A stretch of 64,000 bases of DNA. It comes from Phocoena phocoena (taxonomy: Eukaryota; Chordata; Mammalia; Artiodactyla; Phocoenidae). The notes under the pieces are model-generated. The model worked only from the letters and a program-made list of their open reading frames with translations, was not told where the DNA came from and did not search any database. This document shows positions 49,056 to 62,120 of the stretch, piece after piece. How positions within the stretch are numbered: position 1 is the first letter of the stretch; the number at the start of each line of letters is the position of its first letter. The translations under genes were made by a program, and so were the position numbers. Location: assembly GCF_963924675.1 (NCBI RefSeq), contig NC_089221.1, positions 141,650,263 through 141,714,262 of the forward strand. Reading direction: 5' to 3'.

Positions 49056-52000
49056 AATAGAATTTGCATGTGAAGCCATGTGGTCCTGGACTTCTTTAGG
49101 GGTTATTCAAAATTACGAGTTCAATCTCTTTTCCTGTTGTAGTCCTTTCAGATTTTTTTTCCTTTCAAGTCAGTTTTGGCACTTTGTATCTTTTTCAGGA
49201 ATTTGTTCATTTTATTTAGATTATTTAATTTGTTGGCATAGAGTTGTTCATGTAATAAATACCTTTATATAATCTATGTAATTCTGTAAATTTGGTACTA
49301 ATGTCCCCTCTTTTATTTCTGACTTTAATAAGTTTTCTTTTCTTTTTATTTATTTCCCTTGTGGTTGATATAGCTAATGGTTTGTAAATGTTCTTGATTT
49401 TTTCAGAGACATTTGATTCCATTTATTTTCTCTATTGTTTTTCTATATACATTTTCATTTATATTTGTTGTAATCATCATTTTCTTCCTTCTGCCTGCTT
49501 TTGTTTTAGTTTGCTCTTATTTTTCTAGCCTATTAAGGTAGAATTGATTTGAGATCTTTAATGTAGGGGTTAATATAGGAATCAGTATAGGAATTACAGC
49601 TATAAATTTCCCACTAGGAATTGCTTTAACTTAAACCATTAGTTTTGATATATTGTGTTTTTGTTTTCATTCATCTGAAAATATTTTAGAATTTCACTGA
49701 TTTATTAACACATTATTTATTTAGTAATGTTTTCTTTAATTTCCATGTATTTGTGGATTTCTCAGATTTCTTTCTATTATTGATTTCTAATTTCATTCCA
49801 TTTTGCCCAGAGAAAATACTTTGAAATATTTTAGTCCTTTAAGTGTATTGAGGTTTGTTTTATAGCCTAGCATATAATCTGTTATGGAAAATGTTTCATG
49901 TGCACTTGAGAAGAATGTATATTTTGTTGTTGCTGGATATAGTGTTCTTAGATGTCTATTAGGTCTACTTGTTTTATAGTGTTTTCAAGTCTTCCATTTC
50001 ATTCTCATCTTTGATGTAGTTGTCTAATCCATTATTTAAGGTGGGGTATTAAAGTGTCCAACTATTATTATTATTTTTTAAAGATACTTTTTGATGTGGA
50101 CCATTTTTAAAGTCTTTATTGAATTTGTTAAAGTATTGCTTCTGTTTTATGTTTTTGGTTTTTTGGCTGTGAGGCATGTGGGATCTTAGCTTCCTGACTG
50201 GGATCAAACCCACACTCCCTGCATTCGTAGGTGAAGTCTTAACCACTGGACCACTAGGGAAGTCCCCCAACTATTATTGTTGAGTTATATAGATAGTTAT
50301 ATCTCTCTTTAGTTTTGTCAGTTTTTGCTTCATGTATTTAGGGTCTTTGTTATTAGTTACAGATAATGTTTGTAATTGTTATATCTACATGAAAAAAATC
50401 AATTCTGCCAATATCTGCCATTTGATGTGAGGTTTTAATTCATTTTTATTTAATGTGATTACTTCTAAGTTATCTACCTCTGCCATTTTGCTACTTTTTG
50501 TATATATCTTTTTGCTCCTCTGTTCTTCCTTTTCTCCCTTCTTTTTTTGTTATATAGTTATTTCTAGTGTACCATTTTAATTTCCTTGTTGTTTTTTTAA
50601 ACTGTATAATCTGAATTTTTTTATTGGTTGACTTGGAAACTAAAATTAACAACTCAAATTACAACAATCTAGTTCCGATAAATACCAACTTAATTTTAGT
50701 AGTACACAAAGGCATTGCTCCTATATAGCAGCATTCTCCTCTTTTGTGTTATTGTCTTATTAATTACATCTTTGTACACTGTATGTCCATCAACACTAAT
50801 TTATAATTATCTGTTTATGAAGTTATCTTAAATCAGATAAAGAAGAAAAATGTTATAAGCAAAAACTACATTTATGTTGTCTTATAGTTATCTATGTAGT
50901 TACGTTTACTGTGTGCTTTATTTCTTTATGAAGATTCATGTAGCTCCCTAGTGTCCTTTTATTTCAGCCTAAAGGACTTCCTTTAGCATTTGTTATAGGG
51001 CAGGTAACAAAGTCTTTCAGTTTTTGTGTATCTCAGTATGCTATGAATTCTCCTTTACTTTGGAGGAATACTTTTGCCGATGTAGAATACTTTGTTGACA
51101 TTTAAAAAATTTTCAACACTTTGAATATGTCATGCTACTGTCTTCTGACCTCAGTGGTTTCTGATGAGAAATCAGCTTATTAAAGTTATTGAGGATCCCT
51201 TGTCCATGACAACTTGTTTCTTTCTTGCTGTTTTCAAGATTATCTCTTTTTCTTGGCTTTTACTAGTTTATGATGTGTGTAGGTAAGGATCTCTTTACAT
51301 TTACTCCACTTGCAATTTGTTGAATTTCTTGTATATATCTAGATTATTGTTTATCAGTTTTTGAAAGTTTCCACAATTATTAATTCAAATAATTTTTTCT
51401 ATCCCTTTTTCTCTCTTTTTTTTTCCTTCTGAGACTTTATTCATGCATATCTTGGAATGCTTGATGGTGTTCCACAGACCTTTTATTGTTCTTTTTTTTA
51501 ATTTTTCTTCATTCATTCTTTTTTCTGTTTCTCAGACTGGATAATCTCAATTGATCTATCTTCAGGTTCATTGATCCTTTCTTCTCCCTGCTTAAATATG
51601 CTATTGAACCCCTGTAGTGAATTTTTCAGTTCAGTTACTGTGCTTTGCAGCTCCACAATTTCTATTTATTTCCTTTTTATAATATCTGCCTCTTTATTTA
51701 TATTCTCTTTTTGGTGATACATCATTCTTCTGGTTTACTTTAGTTTTTATCAATGCTTTCTTTTAGCATCTTCAACACATTAAGGCAGTCTACTTAAAGT
51801 GTTCATCTAGTAAGTATAATGCCTAAGTCTCCACCTGGACAATTTCTGTTAATTTATTTTTTCCTTTGAATGGGCCATACATTCTTTTTTCTTTGCATTC
51901 CTCTTAATTTTTTTAAAGAAAACTGGAAAATTTGAATATTATGATGTGTTAACTCTAGAAATCAGTTTCTGCTACCTCACTGGGTTTGTTGTTATTGCTT

Positions 52001-52750
52001 TTTGTTTGTTTAATGATGTCCTTGAGGTAATTTTGTAAAGTCTTTGTTTTCTGTTGTGTGCAGCCACTGTAGTTTTTTCTCAGTTAGCTAAATAGTCAGG
52101 TAATAAATGGGAAGAGATTTCCCTAAATGCCTGGTTCCGATGAGTCTCCCATCCTATGTGAAGAATCTTTCTGATTATGTTGGAGCATGCTGTTAGTGTT
52201 CAGGAAGACAGTTTAAAACTTTGCCTTTTTCTTCCATTCCTACTTGTGCATAGCCTCAAATACAGGTGAAGATGAGAGTTTAGCACCTGCTCTTTCTTGG
52301 GTATATAGACTATCCTACTCATGCTTCCATACCTCTCTGCATGCATAAGGCCTTCTAGATTCACAAGAATATGTTAGAGGTTTTAAACTTCCCCAATAGA
52401 CATCTGATTCTCCCGCTTTTTATTTTTAAATGTTTTTGATAAACATTTCTTTCTTTATTTCTTTTTTTCCTTTTCTCTCTTTTTTTGTTGCCCCAACTCT
52501 TTTAGTTTTCTGAGACATCTGTAATGTTAAACACTTGTCATTGATTGTTTTTACAAATGCCCCCAGGAAAAGGCTATTTACACTGGGTGATCTCTCAGAC
52601 CAAATAAACACAAGTGTTGTGAGTGAAGCTGTCCAGGGGATTTCCAGACAAGTCAAATATGACAAATCATTGAGATCAGGGCATTGGTGACTCTCCAACC
52701 ATGCTCAGCACCCTCCTGTGGTTCCTCAGCTCTTCGAATTTACCAGCTTG
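49056..52750 (-). mobile_element. Old L1M-type LINE-1, minus strand, interrupted by a SINE
   Basis: In reverse complement it begins in a diverged reverse transcriptase (RSPGPHGFTCKFYY at about 49080). It runs upstream through the endonuclease region to about 50470 and into an ORF1-like and 5' region. No frame is open over useful length. A CHR-type SINE sits at 50070-50266. The distal boundary near 52.4-52.8 kb is uncertain. Confidence 0.65.
50070..50266 (-). mobile_element. tRNA-derived SINE (CHR-related, older subtype)
   Basis: The tRNA-derived head reads in reverse as ggatcaaacccacactccc … taaccactggaccactagggaagtccc. The flanking duplication is ccaactattatt (50058-50069 and 50267-50278). 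The head (gggacttccctagtggtcc on the sense strand) differs from the gggcttccctggtggcgc head of the younger CHR copies, so it is a different, older subtype. Confidence 0.85.
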
Positions 52751-54080
52751 GAGAGAGGGATGGGAATAGGGCAAGTTAAAATGCCACAAAGGTCACTGTT
52801 CTTGCCTGGATTCAGTTGGACTTTTGATTAAGCACTAGATTTTTGAAGGTCTTTAGTTAGCTTCATGAGTTCTGAAAAATTTGATCTTGACAATTATTTT
52901 ACTGTCCTCATTGCATTAAATGGATAAGATTTTTTAGTTTCTTATTCCATCATTCCTGCTAAAATCCAGTATACTATAATGTAATGTCCTCTTAGAGTAA
53001 ATGTTGATAATTTCCTCAATAATTAAGTAACCACTGAAACAGTAATTTTTTTTTTTTTTTTTTTACTTTGTCAGAAATATTGAAATTAATTTGGAGAAAG
53101 TGAAGCTCAATTACAGGAATCTTTCTAGTTTCCCTTAGATGGAAAAAAAATTGAACATTAAAAATTATCTCTTATCATACTATTCATTCCCACATTGGAT
53201 TCTGACATATATAAAGGAAGTGTAAAATAAGTCATTAAAGGTATTATGTGTTTTATTTTTATTTTCCTGTGTCTTCAGTAGAATAGATACCTTAGTCTTC
53301 CTTCAGCTGTGCAGAGTAATTTCAGTTAGTAAAGGTGAGAAAATATATTTGCATTCTACAATGTATAATTGATGACAATGACACCAACATAATGTAATGT
53401 TTTTACTGATGGCATAATAGAACATTATTATAAGACAGCATCAATAAACAGCAAAGCATCTTCCATAAAATTAAACATAATTTTGTTTATACCAAGATAC
53501 AGAATATAAAAGTTACATTTTAAATTAGAAGCTTAACATAGCCTTAGGGATGAATTTGAAATATACTGTTGCTTATTTCCATACTTGTAGAGAAAAGCAG
53601 CATATTATATCTCTCAAAATTTATCTTCATTGTAACCAGTATATAATCATGTTAAATAATGTGTTTTAACACTATAATAATAAAAATAAAAATATTCATC
53701 ATTTAGTACAGTAGAAACCATTTTAGAACTAAAACAAAAGTTCTCTTCCAAAGCAAATAGATCCTCTAAACTGGAATGAAGTTCCAATCCCAGTTACCTT
53801 GGTTTCATAGATATGAAACATTTATATTTTAATTTTGTCTTTATCTGTGATTGAAACTCTTTGGTTTTAAGGGAGTTTATTTTTGTACCTGTTGTTATCA
53901 GTATCAAACCAATCTGCTATGACACATTTTTAACTTCAGATTGTACACAGAATTATTCTTACATTTTCTTTTCTTTCCTTTTCAATATTATATTGAATAT
54001 AATATTTATACTGCATTATATCATGCATGAAAAGACAATGCAAGGATCATTCTAACCATAATGATAACATTCTCAGTATA

Positions 54081-54124
<44 letters not shown>

Positions 54125-54839
54125 TTAATATATCTATTTACCGTAATACTTCTTGGTGTGTCATTTAGAGCTCTTGCCTTGGTTGCAAGAATAGAAATCA
54201 ACTTTACCTCATCTAAAATTATTGAAATTGTATCTGGAAGATCAGTGACTTGATAAGAGTCAGGAGTCTGGGGGAAACAGAAATGAACAGAAACAGGCAG
54301 ATCTGGAAAGCTGAAAGGCTGGGAGCTAGAAAAAGAATAATGTTCTCATGAAGTTAGGAAGGAAGGAAGGCCGAGAGGTAGATAGGAAGGAAAAAAAGAA
54401 GGACATTTATAACTGTGAATTTCTTTTATAAAGGAGTAACTTCAACTTGATTTTCAGAGCTTCTCTCCTGTCTGCTGTTTTTAAAATAATCCTTATGCCA
54501 AAGGGGCATATTTTGGGGTGACAATTCTGCTCTGTTTCACCTGAAAGGATTTCAATATAGAAAATCAGATATAAGTTACTCACATGGTTTTAGAAAAATC
54601 ATTTTTCTATTAAACTACTGCTGTGAAATTACTGTTGTCTTGTAATAGCACTTAGAAAATTTTATATTGGAATAGACCATTTGATTTTCTTTTAACTCTC
54701 TATTGAAAATCTTTGAATCTAGTTTAGAAACCCATTTCCCAAGTGACATTTTAGTAGAATTTTAAAAGGATTCTAGTTGTTTCTTCTAGTTGTGTGTTCC
54801 TTTTTTTTAAAAAAAACTCTGACATCCACTTAAAATTAA
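52751..54839. other. No recognised gene; T-run and (AC)n tract
   Basis: AT-rich unique sequence. A T-run lies at 53047-53064 and an (AC)n microsatellite at 54085-54121. A possible old repeat around 54160-54330 could not be named. Confidence 0.4.
54085..54121 (+). repeat. (AC)n microsatellite
   Basis: About 18 AC units following gtataatat. Confidence 0.95.
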
Positions 54840-54935
54840 TTTATTCAACAGATACTTACTAAAGAAACTTACCATGTATCAAGCAATGGCATAGGAATAG
54901 AATCTGATAAACACCTGGTACCAAGGGACCATTGT
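54840..54935 (-). mobile_element. L2 3'-end fragment
   Basis: Reads ttattcaacagatacttact … ccatgtatcaagcaatggcataggaat, the reverse complement of the L2 3' terminus. Confidence 0.6.
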
Positions 54936-56580
54936 AAGAAAAAATTCATCATACTGTCTCCATACAAAAGTATTTAAAGTTCTCATGATGGAATTTTATT
55001 ATCAAAATTAGGGTACTTTATTGGAGAGAGAGTTGAAGACTTTGTTTTCTCTAGGTCCCTAAGCCTTCTTTTGGCAGTACTACCAACCCATTTCAGAGTT
55101 GTCTTCATAGTTTGTGACATAGTTACATGTTGAGGAATCTTTGTATGCCTGATGAAAAGCACCTACCTTGTGGAAGTTTTGGTTCCTGAAAGCAGCCACT
55201 CAGTAAAATACAAAACACTTTTACATATCCAATAAAGAATTTTGAAGTTGTGGAACATGAAATAATTTCCATGAGAAGAGACTTGATCTATAAAATTTGG
55301 TATATTTATGTGATGAAGTCTCAAAATAACACGTTAAATTGAAAATGCAAGCTACAAGATGTTTCATAAGACTATAAAAATGTAACAATAATATATCAAT
55401 GTGTTTGTAAAATGTAAAATAAATGAAAAATATGCACAGCAAATTCATGATTTGTGGTTAGCAGAAAAGGTTACTTTTAATAAAATTGTGATTAAGAGTG
55501 AAATGAATTTATAACTTTTCTGTTATAAAAAAAGTTTTACTCCTTTTATTAAGTGTAAAACAGTATTATAACCTAATGGCAATTTTTACTTATTATTATA
55601 TGTTACTTTGTGTTTTGAACTTTTTTCAAAATAAAAATTAGAACTTGTTTGAGCTCATGTTAAATATTTTACGCTCTACCTTGAAAAATCAGATTAAGTA
55701 TTTTTAATATCTAAAATTTTAGTCTAAAATTATTTCAGAATGCTTTGCATATAGGAGATATATGTTATAAACATAAGGAATTACAATGGTAAGTTTTCTA
55801 ACTTGAGTAACTCTTTTAACAAGTAGTAATTCCACCTAAGGGATAACTTGGAATATAGTGTATTACATTTAGTTTCCTTTTTAATTACACTTTTAGAGAA
55901 AGACACATAGTTTAGAGCATATGTTTTGCCATTAAGGCACTGGAGAGAAAATTGCTATGTGCGGCAAACATTTAATTAGATGACTTTTCATAAAGTTTTG
56001 GTTATCTGTTGATTCTTTGAATAAATAAAATAAATGAGCTAAGAACCTGTGAGTACCTGTGTCTCAGCTCAGTGCAGAGAAAAGTGCCTGATCTCAAATT
56101 GTTCAACTACCAACTCTGCCAGTGACTAACAGAATGAGAGAAGTTACATAACTACAAATGTAGTTATTATATACACTGAGGATTTTGAATTTATTAAGAG
56201 ACATCCTGTTATTTGAAACCAGATAGATAAAAACTAATTACAGGACTGTGATAATATAAATTATTACTAAGTTAGGCTTTAAAAAATATTATTTAGTGAG
56301 AAAGAACAGAAAAGTCTTATTTTTAAATTATGTTTCAAACTGTATACTTCATCCATAACAATAGTTCAGACTCTAGGACTTTCTCTTCCAGTAAAGATGG
56401 ATTAGCTAGTTCATACCAACCCACTCACTGAAGATACTAAAATGCCAGAAGAAATTTAAAAAAAAGAAAAGTCTTGTTAAAAATGCCAAATACACATACA
56501 CAGATACATATATACACACAAATGTACGTTTATATATATGTATTGAATATATGTATGTGTATATGTTACACATATATTTA
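54936..56580. other. No recognised gene; possible MIR scrap and AT/TG-rich tract
   Basis: AT-rich unique sequence. Near 56070-56165 there is a weak MIR-like piece (accaactctgccagtgacta). At 56500-56580 there is an impure (TA/TG/CA)n tract. Confidence 0.35.
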
Positions 56581-56900
56581 ACTCAGATTCAGCCACTCAC
56601 TGCTGGAAAGCCAATACTAAAGAGGCAAGCATTGGTAGAAAGGAAAGGCAGCTTTTATCAGGTGGCCAGCAATCTGGGGTGAAGGTGGACGTGTGTCCCA
56701 AAACCCAATCCTGAGGATTCTCCTCAGCCATGACAGTTTCATTGAGGCAGGAGGTTAGGTTATCCATCATTTTCCATTGCATGCAGACTGGCTGATTCCT
56801 CATGATCTTTCTTCATTTGTTACCTTATCTGTGTGGTCTGCCTGCAGGATTGCTAAGGTCTGCTAAGGGGGCTGCTGGGAGTAGAGAGGTAGTCATTTTT
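56581..56900 (-). mobile_element. Possible ERV class I LTR remnant
   Basis: In reverse complement the segment carries a TATA-like ctgataaaagc, followed by tgcctctttagtattggc and cagcagtgagtggctgaa. This arrangement recalls the U3/R boundary of ERV1-type LTRs. It is cut off at 56581. The call rests on layout alone. Confidence 0.35.
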
Positions 56901-57185
56901 TTAACTACTTAATTCTTCATTTCTACTTCTTTTCATCTAGGGAAAGAATCAACAGGTTAGGCAAGGTATTATGTGCATTTAGTAGAGCATAAATCAGGAG
57001 TGAGGTTAAATTACCTAGTGATCTCATCCCTATAATTAGGTTCTTCTAGGGTTAGAGGGGAACAGGAATGTGCAAACAGGAAAGGGGAAAAGAACCAATA
57101 ATAGATCCTCACTGATGACATAGGACACTGTATTCTTAGAGTGGAAGATATTGACATGGGTCTGTAGCATCTCTTTGCTGACAGT

Positions 57186-57374
57186 TTAAGATGCCTGCTT
57201 ACATGTATGGGCAGAGCAAGCTTCAATTATTTTGATGCCCACAAAGATACAGATTATTATGAGCAATAGTGTTAATCCCATTCTCCTGAGGCCAGTTCTT
57301 GGAATTGTGCTAGCCATAGATTCAGTACTGGTCGAGATGGAGCAGCTTATGTCATACCACAGTCTGGTCATCAT
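57186..57374 (-). pseudogene. Possible endogenous retrovirus env-tail remnant
   Basis: A minus-strand open stretch of 62 codons contains a long hydrophobic segment (about residues 32-50, LTLLLIIICIFVGIKII) followed by Cys-containing residues. This is what one expects of a transmembrane tail of a retroviral envelope. It lies upstream, on the same strand, of the LTR-like segment at 56581-56900. Nothing longer is readable and no gag or pol is visible, so it is a fragment of a dead element if the call is right. A chance hydrophobic frame is the alternative. Confidence 0.25.
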
Positions 57375-57399
57375 ACAGTAAGTTTATTGCCTCTGGTGG

Positions 57400-58239
57400 C
57401 AGTTATAGTATCTGTAAAACAACTCAGAGATGTGTACCAGACACTGAAAGAGTCTGTGACTCTGTTGTCCTAATCACTAACTGCTTGAGCCTGCTCTTTT
57501 GTAACTCAGGGAGACTTCAGCTTTTCTAGAAACAACAGGCAGAGGGCATGGAGGGGCCTTTGTACAGTGAAGGGGGTGTGTATATATATTTGTGTATATA
57601 TATGTATAAAGGAGTGAAGATCTTGAAAATTTCCTGGAGGCATTTGCCAATCTCTATGAGGTGGCTAAGAAGCTGAGTTGTGCTTTTGGAAAACTTACAG
57701 GCATAGGTGGACCAAAGTGAGAAATCAGAATCAGTTTGCATTAGTATTGCAAAGGGCTGTACCCTAAAAGAAAGAGTGTTTTCAGAATTGCCTGTAGTTG
57801 AAAGGACTGCATCCCAGCTTCATGCCATTTTGGTACTTTGGATCATCTCAAACTGTTAACAGAGATTAAAAGAATTCCAGATTTCTGATTCTCCTAAGTT
57901 GCTGGGAAAAGCAAGCAAACAAAACCAAGGAAAAGAATCATCTTTGATTAAAGGTAACATCATTCTTGACCTTAAAATATTTCTGCAGATGACTTTTTAA
58001 ATATCCAGCACACCATCACAGATAAGAAAGAACAGGAAGATTCAAGACATTATGGGAGAGAACAAAGCTATTGTTATTCTTTGGATTACCCCTCAAAGAA
58101 AAGAATGAGAGTATGTAATTCCTAAACTACCAGAGGGAAATATTTTCTTCTTCTTTTTTAAATCAATACAAAATAAGGCACAAGGTGAAAGGAAAAAGAA
58201 ACAGAACAGGTAGGGCAAATAGAAAGCATAAAATGTATT
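57400..58239. other. No recognised gene
   Basis: May be part of the same possible ERV remnant up to about 57780, but I cannot show it. A (TA/TG)n tract lies at about 57578-57608. Confidence 0.35.
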
Positions 58240-58655
58240 AAAAATGATAAATGATGTAATTTATATGTGGAATGTAAAATAGCCGAACTCATAGAAACAG
58301 AGACTATAATTGTGGTTACCAGGAGGTGGGGAGTGGGGGTGGGGGAATAAGGGGAAATGTTTGAAGAGTACAAACTTCCAGGTATAAGATGAATAAGTTC
58401 TGGGGATCTAGTGTACAGCATGGTGATTATAATTAATAATAATGTATTATATACTTGAAAGTTGCTAAGAAAGTTGCTATGAAAAATCTTATTCTCATCA
58501 CATAAAGAAATGGTAATAATGTGACCTAATGGAAGTGTTAAACTGGTAATTATTTTGGAATATATAAATGTATCAGATTATCACATTGTTCACCTTAAAC
58601 GTCTACAATGTTATATGTCAAGTTATATCTCAGTAAAGCTTCAAAAAAAAAAAGG
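58240..58655 (+). mobile_element. Old L1 (L1MA/L1MB-like) 3' end
   Basis: Plus-strand L1 3' UTR: ggttaccaggaggtgggg, gttctggggatctagtgtacagcatggtgattata, ttgctaagaaagttgc and caccttaaacgtctacaatgttatatgtcaa, ending in a poly(A) run at 58643-58653. Only the last part of the element remains. Confidence 0.75.
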
Positions 58656-58697
58656 AAATATCACCTTTAAATATAAATGAAACAAAAAATTCATAAT

Positions 58698-61077
58698 TTT
58701 TTTTTTTTACTTTATATTGAAGTATAGTTGATTAACAATGTTGTGTTAGTTTCGGGTATACAGCAGAGTGATTCAGTTATACATATACATGTATGTATTC
58801 TTTTTCAAATTCTTTTCCCATTTAGGTTATTACAGAATATTGAGCAGGTTTTCCTGTGCTATACAGTGGGTCCTTTTTGGTTATCTGTTTTGAATATAGC
58901 AGTGTGTACATGTTAATTCCGAACTCCCAAACTATCCCTCATTCTTACCCTTCACCCCTGGTATACATAAGTTCATTCTCTGTTAGTCTCTTTCTGTTTT
59001 GTAAATAAGTTCATTTGTATCATTTTTTTTGGCTCCGCATATAAGTGATAACATGGTATTTGTCTTTCTCTGTCTGACTTACTTCACTTAGTATGATAGT
59101 CTACAGGTCCATCCCTGCTGTTGTAAATGGCATTATTTCATTCTTTTTTAAATGGCTGAGTAATATTCCATTGCATACATGTACCATATCTTCTTTATCC
59201 ATTCATCTGTTGATGGAAATTTAGGTTGCTTCCATGTCCTGGCTATTGTAAACAGTGCTGCAGTGAACACTGGGGTGCGTGTATCCTTTCAAATCATGTT
59301 TTTCTCTGGATATATGCCCAGGAGTGGGATTGCTGGATCATATGGTAGCTCCGTTTTTAGCTTCTTAAGGAACCTCCATACTGTTCTGCATAGTGGCTGT
59401 ACCAATTTACATTCCCACCAACAGTGTAGAAGGGTTCCCTTTTCTCCACACCCTCTCCAGAATTTATTATATACATCTTCATGATGGTCTTTCTGACTGG
59501 TGTGAGGTGCTATCTCATTGTAGTTTTGATTTTCATTTATCTAATAAGTACCAGTGTTGAGCATCTTTTCATGTGCCTCTTGGCCATCTGTATGTCCTCT
59601 TTGGAGAAATGTCTATTTAGGTCTTCTGCCCGTTTTTTGATCAGGTTGTTTGTTTTTTTGATATTGAGCTGCATGAGCTGTTTGTAAATTTTGGAGATTA
59701 ATCCCTTGTTGGTTGCATCATTTGCAAATATTTTCTCCCATTCTATGGGTTGTCTTTTCGTTTTGTTTATGGTTTCCTTTGCTATGCAAAAACTTTTGAG
59801 TTTAATTAGGTCCCGTTTGTGGGGTTTTTTGTTGTTTGTTTGTTTTTATTTCCATTACTCTAGGAGACGGCTTGAAAAAGATATTGCTGCGATTTAAGTC
59901 AAAGTGTGTTCTGCCTATATTTTCCTCTAAGAATTTAATATTATAGTATCTTGTCTAACATTTAGGTCTTTAATCCACTTTGAGTTTATTTTTGTGTATG
60001 GTGTTAAAGAATGTTCCAATTTCATTTTTTAAATATGTAACTGTCCAGTTTTCCCAGCACCGTTTATTGATGAAACTGTCTTTTCTCCATTGAATAGTCT
60101 TGTGTCCTTTATCGTAGATGAATTGAACATAAGTTCATGGTTTTATTTCTGGGCTTTCTGTCCTGTTCCATTGATCTATATTTCTGTTTTTGTGCCAGTA
60201 CCACACTGTTTTGATAACTGTAGCTTTGTAGTATAGTCTGAAGTCAGGGAGCTGATTCCTCCAGCTCCATTTTTCTTTCTCAAGATTGCTTTGGCTATCC
60301 AGGGTCTTTTGTGTCTCCATACAAATTTTAAGATTTTTTTGTTTTAGCTCTGTGAAAAATGCCATTGGTAATTTGATAGGGATTGCAATGAATCTGTAGA
60401 TTGCCTTGGTTAGTATAGTCATTTTGACAATATTGATTCTTCCAATCCAAGAACATCTTTTCCTCTGTTTGTGTCATTTTCAGTTTCTTTCATCAGCATC
60501 TTATAGTTTTCAGAGTACAGGTATTTTGCTTCCTTAGGTAGTGTATTCCTAGGTATTTTATTCTTTTTGATGCAGTGCTAAATAGGATTGTTTCTTGAAT
60601 TTCTCATTCTCATCTTTAATTGTTAGTGTATTGAAATGAAATAGATTTCTGTGTATTAATTTTGTATCTTGCAACTTTACCAAATTCATTGAGCTTTATT
60701 TTTTTTCTGGTAGCATCTTTAGGATTTTCTGTGTATAGTATCATGTCATCTGCAAACAGTGACAGTTTTACTTCTTCTTTTCCAATTTTCATTCCTTTTA
60801 TTTCTTTTTTCTTCTCTGATTGCCATGGCTAGGACTTCCAGAACTATGTTGAATAATAGTGGCAAGAGTGGACATCCTTGTCTTGTTCCTGATCTTTGAG
60901 GAAATGCTTTCAGCTTTTCACCACTGCGTATGATGTTAGCTGTGGGTTTGTTACATATGGCCTTTATTATGTTGAAGTGTGTTGCCTCTATGCCCACTTT
61001 CTGGACAGTTTTTATCATACATGGGTGTTGAATTTTGTCAAAAGCTTTTTTTCATCTATTGAGATGATCGTATGGTC
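58698..61077 (-). mobile_element. LINE-1, 5'-truncated (about 2.4 kb)
   Basis: Minus-strand L1 with a T-run tail (58698-58709) and a 3' UTR of the same type as the twin-primed copy at 0.7 kb (tattgaagtatagttgat). ORF2 continues to the reverse transcriptase region and stops abruptly at about 61077 (atctattgagatgatcgtatggt). Target duplications were not evident. Confidence 0.88.
59179..61077 (-). pseudogene. L1 ORF2 3' half, pseudogene
   Basis: Reading the minus strand from 61077 down: the start of the RT palm (IISIDEKK type), then [29 protein letters not shown] and [28 protein letters not shown] (61018-60746). A well-preserved [12 protein letters not shown] core follows at about 60775-60740. 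After that come [12 protein letters not shown] and [18 protein letters not shown] segments (60422-60135) and the C-terminal part to about 59180. Several stops and shifts are present. The endonuclease and ORF1 are missing by truncation. Confidence 0.8.
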
Positions 61078-61089
61078 AAACGGAATAAT

Positions 61090-62120
61090 GGAAGAAATGT
61101 TTCCATTTGAAACAAAGATAATCAAACTGAACAAATACCAAAATCCATTTTTTCCTTTTTTAAACGTATCATAAGAGACACATCTATAACAAAAAAAAAT
61201 AATATAGGAAGTTTGAAAATAAAAGAATTGAAATGGCATGTAATTACAACATTAAACAAAAGAGAGCTGATATTAATATCAGGAAATGTGGGCTTTAAGG
61301 CAATAATCATTATAGAGATAAAGGAGATTATCTCAGTATATCAAAAGGGTCAAAGGCTAATTCATGAGGAAGACATAACAGTTCTTAATTTATAGGCAGC
61401 TATAACATGGCCTCAAAGCATATGAAGTGAATATTGACAGAACTAACAGAGGAAACAGAAAAATCCATAATCCTAGTAGAAGATGTTAATAAATGTTGTT
61501 TAAAAGTGTGTTAGTAATAGAAAACACAGACAACATTTATATAAGTGTATAGAATATTTGACTCGCAAATCAACAGAATTGTTCTAATAAACGAGTTATT
61601 ATACTACCCAGCAACTGCAGAATATATGTCATTCCAAGTACACACAAAATAATTACAAAATAAACACAGTATATACTAGACATAAGTCTCAAGAAATTTC
61701 AAAGGACTGAAATCAGATACGATTGTTATCTGAACATGGTCCTATTATACTAGAAATCAAAAACAAAAATAAAATGATAAAATTCTGGTACATTTGGAAT
61801 TTTTAAATTTTTGACTAAATACCTATGGGAAAAAAAGTAGCACAAAATTGGAAATTAGAAAATATTTAAAACTGGATTTTAGTGAAACACTACTTATCAG
61901 AAATTGTGGTGTATAATTAAGGTTCTGCTTAGGGGAAATTAATAGTCTTATGCATATTTTTTAAGAGGCTGAATATCACTAATCTGTGTAACCATTTTAA
62001 GAGGCTAGAATCCAAGTAATATAAAGCCAATGAAAAATAAAAGGATAGAAATAATAAAGGTATGAGTAGAAATTAGTAGAATAAATAAAGCTATAGTAAT
62101 TAAGAAAAATCTATAAAAGT
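61090..62120 (+). mobile_element. Old L1M-type fragment, plus strand (endonuclease to linker)
   Basis: Diverged ORF2 start. At 61265-61395 the frame reads LILISGNVGFKAIIII … IHEEDITVLNL, aligned with the GVAILISDKIDFK … IQEEDITIVNIY endonuclease block of the younger copies. Further on, a tacccagcaactgcagaatat block and a cttaggggaaattaatagtc block (about 61930) follow in L1 order to about 62110. Strongly decayed. Confidence 0.6.
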
